DNA from: Hyphomicrobiales bacterium
Lineage (GTDB): Bacteria > Pseudomonadota > Alphaproteobacteria > Rhizobiales > Rhizobiaceae
DNA length: 64,000 bases
Assembly (NCBI GenBank): GCA_900470285.1
Contig: UCAG01000001.1
Coordinates: 359,594-423,593 of the forward strand
Reading direction: 5' to 3'
Each line of letters starts with the position of its first letter. Position 1 is the first letter of the stretch. A program made the position numbers and the translations under genes. Below, piece after piece: positions 7,590 to 16,165 of this stretch. Under the pieces are notes generated by a model. That model was not told the origin of the DNA. It was given only the letters and a program-made list of their open reading frames with translations, and ran no database searches.

Positions 7590-9794
7590 TCAGAACTTCG
7601 AGGTCATGCTGACCCAGAGACGACGTCCGTCAACCGAAGCATTGAAATCACTCTCTTCAATACGCTTGTCGAACAGATTGTAGAGTGCCGCATTGAATGT
7701 AACATTCTCGCTGAACTCATAGCTCGTACCGATATCAAAGGTCATATAGGCATCATATTTGCGGGCAATGACCTTGCCGTTTTTATAAACCGGCTTACCG
7801 TTGCTGCCGATACGGGCTCCGGCATTGGTTTCCGAGCCATGGTAATTGGCAGCTGTCCATGCAGAAAGACCTTCAACCGGTGTGATCCAGTCCGCACGGA
7901 TATTACCCATATGTTCCGGTGTGCGTGTCAGCGGCAGACCATCATAGTCCCCGCCCTTCTGACGGGAATGCGTATAGGTATAGCTGGCGCGCAAACGGAT
8001 ATCAGATGTGGCTTCCCAGTTTGCAGTCAGTTCCACACCCTGCATCACAGCATTATCGATATTGAAGCTGCTCCACAGAACGTAATTTGTATTTTCGCTC
8101 CAGCGGATCGGCTTGCCATTCGCATCAAGCATCTGCTTGTTGGAGATTTTGTCTTTGAAATCCGTGTAGAAATAAGTCGCACCAAGCTGCAAACCGTCCT
8201 GATTGTCCCACAGGGCGCCCAGTTCATAGCTCGTGCTCTTTTCTGCTTTCAGGCTTTCATCGCCAATAATCACACCGCAAGGGTTCTTGCCGGATGGCAG
8301 ACTTGCCTCAGGACCATAGAAACAGCCGCCACCGCCGGTCGTATAAGCATAACCCGGTGCAATTGTGCGGATTTCCGGAGCTTTAAAGCCCGTGGAAATA
8401 CCGCCTTTCAGCGTCAGCTGCTCCGTTGCATGCCACACGGCATAAGCACGCGGGCTGAGATGGGAACCGTAGATTTCATGATCATCCATACGCAGACCAC
8501 CGGTCAGCGAGAAGTCCGGTGTAATCCACCACTCATCTTCAGCAAAGACCGCCCATTGGCGAATGCTGAATGTCTCATCAAGACCGGTACGGCGTCCCGG
8601 ATTCTGATCTGTCAGCTGTGCATCAATGAACTGACCGCCGGTGACCAGCGTATGATCGCCGTAAAATTCAAACGGTGTGGTGAATTTGCCGTCGAGAACA
8701 GAGTTGCGGATTTCCGGCGAGCGCAGATTTTCCACATAGGAGCCACGGGCTTTATCCCAGTTGAAATTGGTGCGTTCTGCCCATTCCTGCGAGAACGAGA
8801 AATCAGACGTTGTCGGACCCCAGCGGCCGGTATGGCTGATCGACCAATGTCTGCGGTCGTTGTAATTATATGTATCCGTTCCGGTTGCAGCGATTGTATC
8901 ACCAACTGTGCCTTCACGGCGCACGCGGGTGACGCCGCCTTCGATGAAAATGTCATGATCTTCGTTCGGCGTAATTGTCAGCTTTCCGCCCAGATCACCG
9001 TCGCGCTGTTCCTGCGTACCATTGAGGAATTTATCCTCACTGCGCTTCAGACCACGTCCCCAGGCCTGAACGCCAACAACGTCAGGCACCAGCGGTCCGC
9101 TGACATAGAAGGAAGCCTGTCCGCTGTTACCATAACGTGATTTGGTCTGCACGGTACCGTCAAGGGTCAGCTCACCATGCCATGCATCGTCAACTTTACG
9201 GGTAATAATATTGATAACGCCGCCCATGGCATCCGAACCGTAGAGCGAAGACATCGGGCCGCGCACCACTTCAATCCGCTCGATAGCCGATGCAGGCGGA
9301 ACAAAACTCTGTTCAAAACCGGCATTACCATTGGTACGGGCATCACGGGTGCTCTGGCGCTTACCGTCAACCAGAATAAGCGTATAGGCACCCGGCAAGC
9401 CGCGGATATAAATATCCTGCTCATTGGCGATACCCGTCACGCTGACACCCTGTACGCTGTTAAGCGCATCGGTCAGGTTGCGGAAAGCCCCTTTTTCCAG
9501 CTCTTCGCGCGGTACAACAGTAATGCTGGCCGGTGCATCTTTAACATTCTGTTCAAAACCGGTGGCTGTGACAACGATTTGATCCAGACGCACAGTACCC
9601 GCCGGAGCTGCAGCCTGCTCAGCTGGCTGATCCGCAGCCTGTTCCGCTGGCTGCACGGCCTGCGCTTCAGCCGTAACCGGCTTCTTTTTAACAGCCTGTG
9701 CCTGAGCCGGAAGGGCGAAAGACAGCATTGTTCCGGCCAGAATTGTACCGCATGCAAGAGCTGCGAGACGACGCATTTTGACCTGTTTTAACAT
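7590..9794 (-). CDS. CirA-like TonB-dependent siderophore receptor
   Basis: A 734-residue outer-membrane receptor. The signal peptide (MLKQVKMRRLAALACG... cleaved near PAQAQA) is followed by an Ala/Gln/Pro-rich stretch, a TonB box-like segment (DQIVVTATG), a plug domain (DAPASITVVPREEL, then IERIEVVRGPMSSLYGSDA) and a 22-strand barrel ending in ...WVSMTSKF with terminal Phe. Plug and barrel motifs such as GGLRMDDHEIYGSHLSPRAY closely follow E. coli CirA, a receptor for catecholate iron complexes, so iron-siderophore uptake is likely; the ligand is inferred. ATG 9794 is preferred over ATG 9776 and over an open frame reaching 9902. It is divergent from the LysR-TrpD2 fusion gene. Confidence 0.9.
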   Translation of the reverse strand: MLKQVKMRRLAALACGTILAGTMLSFALPAQAQAVKKKPVTAEAQAVQPAEQAADQPAEQAAAPAGTVRLDQIVVTATGFEQNVKDAPASITVVPREELEKGAFRNLTDALNSVQGVSVTGIANEQDIYIRGLPGAYTLILVDGKRQSTRDARTNGNAGFEQSFVPPASAIERIEVVRGPMSSLYGSDAMGGVINIITRKVDDAWHGELTLDGTVQTKSRYGNSGQASFYVSGPLVPDVVGVQAWGRGLKRSEDKFLNGTQEQRDGDLGGKLTITPNEDHDIFIEGGVTRVRREGTVGDTIAATGTDTYNYNDRRHWSISHTGRWGPTTSDFSFSQEWAERTNFNWDKARGSYVENLRSPEIRNSVLDGKFTTPFEFYGDHTLVTGGQFIDAQLTDQNPGRRTGLDETFSIRQWAVFAEDEWWITPDFSLTGGLRMDDHEIYGSHLSPRAYAVWHATEQLTLKGGISTGFKAPEIRTIAPGYAYTTGGGGCFYGPEASLPSGKNPCGVIIGDESLKAEKSTSYELGALWDNQDGLQLGATYFYTDFKDKISNKQMLDANGKPIRWSENTNYVLWSSFNIDNAVMQGVELTANWEATSDIRLRASYTYTHSRQKGGDYDGLPLTRTPEHMGNIRADWITPVEGLSAWTAANYHGSETNAGARIGSNGKPVYKNGKVIARKYDAYMTFDIGTSYEFSENVTFNAALYNLFDKRIEESDFNASVDGRRLWVSMTSKF

Positions 9795-10027
9795 TTCAGA
9801 TCCGGAAACCACCTGAATTTCCTCTCTTGAATGCCCTATATCTGTCATTTCAATTGCCCTCTGCCACAAATATGAGTTATTTACTCCCCTTATGTGTGGC
9901 AAGGTAACAGGTCAATCGCCATGTTTCAGACTTATTCCAACATCAGCTTTTTGCATTCCGCATAATGAAGATATCTCCTCATCTGAAAATAGTTTTGGCT
10001 TGCATTAAAACCGGAGGGAACAGTTAA
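9795..10027. promoter_or_regulatory. Divergent promoter region, TonB receptor / LysR-TrpD2 fusion
   Basis: This 233-base non-coding gap must hold the promoters of both genes. It is AT-rich. I see no clear Fur, Irr or RirA box, and cannot name a -35/-10 pair with confidence. A strong ribosome site (CCGGAGGG) precedes the gene at 10028. Confidence 0.45.
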
Positions 10028-11533
10028 ATGCGTGAAAAGACTGTGCCTGATGACCGAAAATCAACCAAAGACAGTACAAACAGCGCTTTGCCCTCATCCC
10101 GATTAGGGCAGTTAAGGCTGTTGATAGCTTTGGATACATTGCTTGTGGAGGGCAGTGTGCAACAGGCTGCCAAGCGTATGAATCTCAGCGCTCCGGCAAT
10201 GAGTCGCCTGCTCAGTCAAATTAGAGAAGCCTTCAACGATCCCATTTTAGTGCGTTCCGGCCGCCGGATGATCCCCTCTCCGCGCGCAGAAATGCTGCGG
10301 CTGCGCCTGCGTGTTCTTGCAGATGAAGCAGAAAATCTGCTCAGCCCCGACCTGCCGGCAACTCAGACACCAGCAGAAACCGGCTGGCAGCAACAGGCCT
10401 TGCTCGCCGTTCCGCCTTTATCTCTCAGAACACCGCTGATCGGCGGACAACCCAGCCCCAAACAACTGGCCAATCAGTTGGCAGATTTGAGCAGTAGTCA
10501 TGATCCTGTTTTACGATTTTCGCGGTTTCTAGGCATACTCGGTCGTGGCGCAGGAAACAGTCGTCCGCTGGCGATTGAAGAGGCAGAGGAAGCCTTTTCC
10601 CTGATCCTGCAGCAACAGGTTGATCCGATGCAGGCCAGCGCATTTTTCAGCCTAATCCATTATCGCGGAACTGCCGCTCAGGAACTGGCAGGCATGGTCA
10701 GGGCTGCACGCCAATATTATCAGCTGGATGACACATTCAGTCCGCAAGCAGATCTGGACTGGCCGGCCTATCTCTCTCCCAACTCCCCGCGTGCACCATG
10801 GTTTTTACAGGCCGCTAAACTGCTCGCACAGGCCGGTTATAAAATCGCACTCCATGGCAGCAATGGCAGTGGTATGAATAGCGGCAAGATTGAACAGGCA
10901 GCACATGCACTTGGCATCCCTGTTGCACAAAATCTTGCCGAAGCCCGCCAAACACTGAAGAGCAGCCATATTGTCTATATGCCATTAACAGGTTTTGCCC
11001 CTGCCCTTGCATCCATGATGGCGCTCTATCCGCTATTTGCCGCGCGCTCTCCGGTGGGCGACTGCGTACATCTGCTCAACCCTTTACAAGCGCGCGCAAG
11101 TCTGCTGGGTGTATCCCGACCGGCCTATCGGGAACTGCACAGGGATACAGCAAAACTGTTACAGGAACTGCCGGAAACACATGACACTACTGTGTATGGA
11201 AACAGCCAGCGGCAATTGACTGTTCTCAGCGGCAATCGCGATGTAGCCGAATTTTATCCTTTCCGTGTGGCAACACTTTTAAGCCTCAGCGGCACGGAAA
11301 GCTCTGATATTATTATAAAAGCACTGCATGAACCGGAATCCCTGCCTCGTATCGGTATGGATTCCTTTGAATATTGGCAGGCCATCTGGGCAGGAACTGC
11401 AATTGACCCGCGTCTTGAAACCGTTGTCACAGCAACAGCGGCTCTCGGTCTGATGACATTACACAATAATCCAGACTTCAGCGACTGCCACACCAAAGCA
11501 AAACAACTCTGGCAGCAACGCCATAACAAATAA
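10028..11533 (+). CDS. LysR-type DNA-binding domain fused to a TrpD2/YbiB-like glycosyltransferase-fold domain
   Basis: The 501-residue protein begins with a LysR winged helix-turn-helix (about residues 27-88: LIALDTLLVEGSVQQAAKRM, then SAPAMSRLLSQIREAFND). It lacks the usual LysR periplasmic-binding-fold effector domain. Residues about 145-215 instead resemble the helical N-terminal domain of the TrpD/DeoA phosphoribosyltransferase family, and about 225-495 its alpha/beta domain (IALHGSNGSGMNSGKIE, then GDCVHLLNPLQARASLLGV). The GTGGD PRPP-binding motif of true TrpD is not visible, which points to the TrpD2/YbiB branch of nucleic-acid-binding proteins. A regulatory role is inferred. Divergent from the TonB receptor and convergent with the phosphonate operon. 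Confidence 0.8.
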   Translation: MREKTVPDDRKSTKDSTNSALPSSRLGQLRLLIALDTLLVEGSVQQAAKRMNLSAPAMSRLLSQIREAFNDPILVRSGRRMIPSPRAEMLRLRLRVLADEAENLLSPDLPATQTPAETGWQQQALLAVPPLSLRTPLIGGQPSPKQLANQLADLSSSHDPVLRFSRFLGILGRGAGNSRPLAIEEAEEAFSLILQQQVDPMQASAFFSLIHYRGTAAQELAGMVRAARQYYQLDDTFSPQADLDWPAYLSPNSPRAPWFLQAAKLLAQAGYKIALHGSNGSGMNSGKIEQAAHALGIPVAQNLAEARQTLKSSHIVYMPLTGFAPALASMMALYPLFAARSPVGDCVHLLNPLQARASLLGVSRPAYRELHRDTAKLLQELPETHDTTVYGNSQRQLTVLSGNRDVAEFYPFRVATLLSLSGTESSDIIIKALHEPESLPRIGMDSFEYWQAIWAGTAIDPRLETVVTATAALGLMTLHNNPDFSDCHTKAKQLWQQRHNK

Positions 11534-11561
11534 ACGGCACCTTCTGCGGAGGGTGCCGTTT
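11532..11561. terminator. Bidirectional terminator between the fusion gene and the phosphonate operon
   Basis: A perfect 10-base stem (AAACGGCACC / GGTGCCGTTT) with a 10-base loop; the left arm overlaps the fusion gene's stop codon. The A/T ends of the arms give short U tracts in both directions. It sits nine bases from the stop of the permease gene. Confidence 0.7.
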
Positions 11562-11569
11562 AATCACTG

Positions 11570-13594
11570 TCAGGTGCCACGCCATTTCTGTGTCTTGCGC
11601 AGCAGCATTTGTGAAAGGCCGTAATGCACAAGCCGTGCCGCGACGTTGGTATAGAAAATCATCATCCCCATAGCGGCAGCGGGTGCCACATCCCCTGCAT
11701 CATCCATATTCAGCACGGCGACAGAAGCCAGCGTAGTATGAGCTGAATACAGGAACACCACGGCGGATACTGTCGTCATCGCATTGACGAACAGGTAGAT
11801 TGAAATATCCAGAATGGCCGGCAGACACACCGGAACCGTCACCCGTGCAAATAATTTGTAGAATGGTTGTTTGAGTGATGCCGAAACGGATTCAAATTCC
11901 GGATCCATTTGTTTCAATGCGGTCAGCGCCGTCAGATGGGACACCGTGTAAAAATGCGTCACGGTACAGATGACAAGGATGATCATCGTTCCGTAAATGG
12001 TGCTCAGCGGGTTTGCCGGATTGTTGAAGAAAAAGATATAAGCAAGCCCCAGCACCATCCCCGGCACAGCCATTGGCAGCATGGCCAGAAACTGGAACAA
12101 GGCGCGACCTTTGGCAAAGCCCTCGGTTTTCTCAACCGCATAGGCACCGACAAATACAACCACGGTTCCTATAATCGCCGTCAGAAAAGCCAGCTGGATA
12201 GAATTATAATAGGAACTCCAGCCACCGCCATCCATACGTCCGAACTCAAAGTTGCGCAGGCTGAGGCTCAGATCATAAGGCCAGAATTTTACGATGGCTG
12301 CTAATTGGCATACCAGCAAAAGACCGGTGATAAACAGCCCGATCAAAGTGCAGTAAAGCAGGCACAGATTATCAAACAACGGTTTCTTTTTCGGAGAAAA
12401 CGGCACCGCACGTGCAGATAATAAGGCAACCTGTTTGCGTTGAATGAAACGGTCAACGGCAAAGGCAATCACAGCCGGAAACAACAGCATCACGGAAACA
12501 ACCGCACCGATTTCAAAATTTTGCTGGCCGATAACCTGCTTATAAATATCCACGGCCAGCACATTATACTGGCCGCCGATAACCTTTGGCAGACCAAAAT
12601 CCGTGATAACCAGATTGAACACCACAAAGGCTGCGGAAATCAAACCATAGCGGGCACCCGGTACTGTCACCGTCCAGAATGTGCGCCATTTGCTTGCCCG
12701 CAGAGAATCCGCCGCCTCATAATGACGGGCATCCGACACAGCCAGAGCCGTTGAGATAATCATGAGCGCATGGGGAAAAGTAAAGAACACCGAGCCCAGC
12801 ACAATACCCAGCGGCCCGTAAATCGGCAGGCCGAACAGCAGCTCTTTCAAAATTCCCTGATTACCGAACAGATAGATCAGCGCAATCCCTGGCAACAGTG
12901 ACGGCACGAGAATTGGCATCACCGCCACCAGCTTGAAAAAACCTTTGAAGCGCATTTTGGAACGGTTGAGCGCATAGGCAAAACCAAAAGCCAGTGAGAC
13001 GGTGAGCACCATGCTGACCAACGCAATCACCAGCGAATTTTTAATCGACTGAAACAGCGCAGGTGATGAAAAATAAGTGCGGTAATTATCCAGCCCTGTC
13101 GTTTGATGCGGCATCAGCATGACACGGCGGAAATTATTAGAATCCACCTCCTGCCATTCCTGCCCTGTATAAGGGGCAGAACCGATCAGAAACCGGCTGT
13201 TATCCGTCAAGCCACGGATGCGATAATGTTCAGCCCCGCGAAAGCTGAATTCCGGAAACAGCGCCACAGGTGACAAACGACCGCTATTGGAGGTTGCCAA
13301 TTCTTCGGATGAAATAGTTTTCAGTTCAGCATTCAGCTGGCTCAAAGACTGAGCAGGAGCCCAGTTGCCTTTGCCGTCACCAACCTGCACCTCATAATTT
13401 TCCAGCTGAAACTGGTAACTGGCAAAAGATTTGGACAGCATCACATAAAGCGGCGCCGCCAGTGTTATCAGCAGGTAAGCGCCGATAATCAGCATCATGC
13501 CGCGCTTGATCCAGTCGTCCGAACTGACCTTTTGACGAACAGCCTTGCCTGCCGGCATAAGCGGAGCGGCAGGATAATCGCTTACAGCACTCAT
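11570..13594 (-). CDS. 2-aminoethylphosphonate ABC transporter, double permease subunit (PhnU2 type)
   Basis: At 674 residues this is two permease domains in one chain, each with about six membrane helices and an EAA-like loop (HYEAADSLRASKWRTFWTVTVPGA in the first half; EFESVSASLKQPFYKLFARVTVP in the second). A large soluble loop lies between helix 1 and the first permease core (about residues 60-170). This fused layout matches the putative AEP transporter permease family TIGR03262. Its start overlaps the ATPase stop (ATGA), so it is translated with it. It is the last gene of the phn operon. Confidence 0.88.
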   Translation of the reverse strand: MSAVSDYPAAPLMPAGKAVRQKVSSDDWIKRGMMLIIGAYLLITLAAPLYVMLSKSFASYQFQLENYEVQVGDGKGNWAPAQSLSQLNAELKTISSEELATSNSGRLSPVALFPEFSFRGAEHYRIRGLTDNSRFLIGSAPYTGQEWQEVDSNNFRRVMLMPHQTTGLDNYRTYFSSPALFQSIKNSLVIALVSMVLTVSLAFGFAYALNRSKMRFKGFFKLVAVMPILVPSLLPGIALIYLFGNQGILKELLFGLPIYGPLGIVLGSVFFTFPHALMIISTALAVSDARHYEAADSLRASKWRTFWTVTVPGARYGLISAAFVVFNLVITDFGLPKVIGGQYNVLAVDIYKQVIGQQNFEIGAVVSVMLLFPAVIAFAVDRFIQRKQVALLSARAVPFSPKKKPLFDNLCLLYCTLIGLFITGLLLVCQLAAIVKFWPYDLSLSLRNFEFGRMDGGGWSSYYNSIQLAFLTAIIGTVVVFVGAYAVEKTEGFAKGRALFQFLAMLPMAVPGMVLGLAYIFFFNNPANPLSTIYGTMIILVICTVTHFYTVSHLTALTALKQMDPEFESVSASLKQPFYKLFARVTVPVCLPAILDISIYLFVNAMTTVSAVVFLYSAHTTLASVAVLNMDDAGDVAPAAAMGMMIFYTNVAARLVHYGLSQMLLRKTQKWRGT

Positions 13595-14790
13595 CGCCTG
13601 CCCTTTCCGTCAAAAATCAGCAAACGGCTTTTCGGCAGTTCAACAAGAATAGTCATACCTTCTGTCAGGCCGAGGCGACGTTCGGCATTGATGGAAAAAT
13701 CTGCAATCAGCTGCTGGTTTTGCAAATAGGTGCTGCGCATATGCGTGCGCCAGAATGAGCCAAGAAATTCCATGGCTTCAATCTGCACCTCAATCAGATT
13801 TTCCCCGTTTCCGGCAGAAGAACTCGCATCCACAGCACGGCCATGAGGGATCACATCATTCGGCCTGATCACTGCAACCGCCTCGCTGCCCTCCGGCAGA
13901 TTATGTTCGTTACATTGCAGAACCAGATCACCGGAAAATGCGGTACCATCCGCACCGATTGTGACCGGATATTTATTGGTCTCTCCGATGAAATCGGCCA
14001 CAAACAGGCTGCTTGGCTGGCGATAAACATCAAGCGGCGTGCCAACCTGTTCGATTGTCCCTTTATTCATCACTACGATACGATCAGCCATGGCGAGTGC
14101 TTCTTCCTGATCGTGGGTGACCATGATTGTTGTCACGCCGAGCTTGCGCTGCAATTCTTTAATCTCGTGGCGCAGATGGACGCGCACCTTGGCATCAAGC
14201 GCGGAAAGCGGCTCGTCAAGCAGCAAAAGTCCGGGAGAAATCGCAATCGCCCTTGCCAGCGCAATGCGCTGCTGCTGTCCGCCGGAAAGTTGTGAAGGGT
14301 ATTTTTTCGCCTGATCTGCCAGTCCCACCAGTTCCAGCAATTCGGCAACGCGCTGCGTAATCTCGGCGCGTGATTTCTTCATATTTTCAAGCCCGAAGGC
14401 GATATTTTTTTCGATGGTCAGATTGGGAAACAGGGCATAGGACTGAAAGACAATCCCGTAATCGCGTTGTGCTGGCGGCAGACAGGAAATATCTTTGGAC
14501 GCCTGATGAACCGTCCCCCTTGTCTGCAAATCCAGCCCCGCAATGGCACGCAACAATGTGGTCTTGCCGCAACCGGAAGGCCCGAGAAAGCAGATAAATT
14601 CGCCTTCTCTGATTTCCAGATTGATATCTTTCAGCGCATAAAACTCTCCGAAAGCTTTCCAGAGACCGTCAACCTTGAGATATTCCTGTCTGTTTGCCGC
14701 CGCATCGCCGGCATTATATGCCTGCTGACCGATACGAACCGCATCTGTAGCCATTTCATGTTTCACGAATTCATTCCTCTGGACTGACAT
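13591..14790 (-). CDS. 2-aminoethylphosphonate ABC transporter ATP-binding protein (PhnT2 type)
   Basis: A 399-residue ABC ATPase with Walker A (GPSGCGKT), Q-loop, signature LSGGQQQR, Walker B (LLLLDEP) and H-loop (VTHD), followed by a TOBE-type C-terminal domain (about residues 280-395) as in MalK/PotA/FbpC-type importers. It energises AEP uptake through the adjacent double permease. ATG 14790 follows GGGAG with seven bases spacing; a GTG at 14796 would sit on the ribosome site. ATGA overlap with the permease gene downstream. Confidence 0.9.
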   Translation of the reverse strand: MSVQRNEFVKHEMATDAVRIGQQAYNAGDAAANRQEYLKVDGLWKAFGEFYALKDINLEIREGEFICFLGPSGCGKTTLLRAIAGLDLQTRGTVHQASKDISCLPPAQRDYGIVFQSYALFPNLTIEKNIAFGLENMKKSRAEITQRVAELLELVGLADQAKKYPSQLSGGQQQRIALARAIAISPGLLLLDEPLSALDAKVRVHLRHEIKELQRKLGVTTIMVTHDQEEALAMADRIVVMNKGTIEQVGTPLDVYRQPSSLFVADFIGETNKYPVTIGADGTAFSGDLVLQCNEHNLPEGSEAVAVIRPNDVIPHGRAVDASSSAGNGENLIEVQIEAMEFLGSFWRTHMRSTYLQNQQLIADFSINAERRLGLTEGMTILVELPKSRLLIFDGKGRR

Positions 14791-14806
14791 GGTCACACTC
14801 CCTGCA

Positions 14807-14830
14807 CGAACGCGGAAAAGCCCGCGTTCG
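14807..14830 (-). other. Intra-operon hairpin between SBP and ATPase genes
   Basis: A perfect 9-base stem (CGAACGCGG / CCGCGTTCG) with a 6-base loop lies just upstream of the ATPase ribosome site. No T run follows, so it is not a simple terminator. Such hairpins after a binding-protein gene usually protect the upstream mRNA from 3' exonucleases and raise SBP output over membrane components; that role is inferred. Confidence 0.6.
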
Positions 14831-14941
14831 CAGTCGCATTATGCGTGTCTGTTAGAGCAGCTTCGGAAGACACAGGAAGCGGCCTGTGTCCGAAACCATA
14901 TGAAGACAGAAGTTCTGCCGCTCAATGAGACAGCGTTCCGA

Positions 14942-15964
14942 TCAGCCTTTGGATTCAGATTTTGAATCGTACCGTTTCGACCATTCCTCCAGAATGGCTT
15001 TACGGTTATTAGCCGCCCATTCCAGATCATTCTTGATCATCTTCTTTTCGAGATCAGCGGGGATATGTTCCACAGGCTTGGCGATACCCGGCAACGCGAC
15101 CACGGCAAAACTCTTATTGAGCGCTTCCATGGCATTCGGTGTCAGTGTCCAGTCCATCAGAGTTTTGGCAGCATCCATATTCGCTGTGCCAGCCATAATT
15201 GCTACGGCCTCGGACTCCCAGCCTGAGCCTTCCTCAGGGAAAATAATATCCACCGGCGCACCGGCACTTTTTACCTGAGAGGCGGGGAACTCAAAGGAGA
15301 CACCAATCGGTATTTCTCCTGCACCAGCCATTTTGCACGGCTTTGAGCCGGAATGCGTGTAATTGGCGATATTCTCATGCAGGGCATCCATATAATCCCA
15401 GCCGCCCTTTTCGCCGAACATCTGCAACCAGGATGAAACATCGAGGAAGCCGGTGCCGGACGATGCCGGATTAGGCATGACTACATGACCTTTATATTCA
15501 GGCTTGGTCAGGTCTTTCCAGCTTGCCGGCGGTTTCAGGCCAAGTTTTTCGGCCTCAACGGTATTAAAACAGACGGCAGCCACATAGGCATCAAGCCCGA
15601 TCCAGCTGGTCGGGCGATCCTTATCCACAAAACGCGGATCCAGCTTATCGACATCTTTCGGCGTATAAGGCTCAAGCATGCCTTCATTTTTAAGGATCAG
15701 CAGTGATGTGGCCGCAATACCCCAGACAATATCTGCCTTCGGATTGTTCTTCTCGGCCAGCAGTTTGGCGGTCATAACTCCTGTGGAGTCACGTACCCAG
15801 TTCACTTTAATATCCGGATGATCTTTATTAAAGGCTTCTGCAAAACGTTGCAGATCAACAGCTTCAAAAGCAGTATAAACAGTCAGTTCTGTTTGTGCAT
15901 AAGCACTTGATGCCAAAGCAATACCGGCAGCAAGGGACAGAATAAAAGCGCGATGCTTTTTCAT
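14942..15964 (-). CDS. 2-aminoethylphosphonate ABC transporter substrate-binding protein (PhnS2 type)
   Basis: The 340-residue periplasmic protein has a clean signal peptide (MKKHRAFILSLAAG... cleaved after SSAYA) and a class II binding-protein fold starting TELTVYTAFEAVDLQRFAEAFNKDHP, as in iron/phosphonate-type binding proteins. Its place in the phn operon matches TIGR03261. ATG 15964 is preferred because GGGGA lies seven bases upstream; ATG 15979 is in frame. A gap of about 200 bases separates it from pbfA, so an internal promoter is possible. Confidence 0.88.
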   Translation of the reverse strand: MKKHRAFILSLAAGIALASSAYAQTELTVYTAFEAVDLQRFAEAFNKDHPDIKVNWVRDSTGVMTAKLLAEKNNPKADIVWGIAATSLLILKNEGMLEPYTPKDVDKLDPRFVDKDRPTSWIGLDAYVAAVCFNTVEAEKLGLKPPASWKDLTKPEYKGHVVMPNPASSGTGFLDVSSWLQMFGEKGGWDYMDALHENIANYTHSGSKPCKMAGAGEIPIGVSFEFPASQVKSAGAPVDIIFPEEGSGWESEAVAIMAGTANMDAAKTLMDWTLTPNAMEALNKSFAVVALPGIAKPVEHIPADLEKKMIKNDLEWAANNRKAILEEWSKRYDSKSESKG

Positions 15965-16165
15965 TTCATATTTCCCCATTGTTATATCAGCTTTTTGTTA
16001 TGTGTTTGATAGCTGATTGCTTATTTTTATACCTGCTTTTGCAGGATGTTCCCTCTTATGGCTCCTCATAGTGCGAACCGCAGTTCAATAAGTAAAATCT
16101 ATTTATTTTATACACCGCCCTTCAAAACTTATAGGTTGAAGGACATTTCTTCAGGGCAGAAAAAT

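Noticed and set aside
7515..9140. A 541-codon open frame on the forward strand
   Set aside because: It runs antisense to the TonB receptor gene, has no plausible domain, and reflects the codon bias of the real gene.
9795..10027. Iron-responsive box (Fur/Irr/RirA) before the TonB receptor
   Set aside because: No sequence close enough to any of these motifs could be pointed to.
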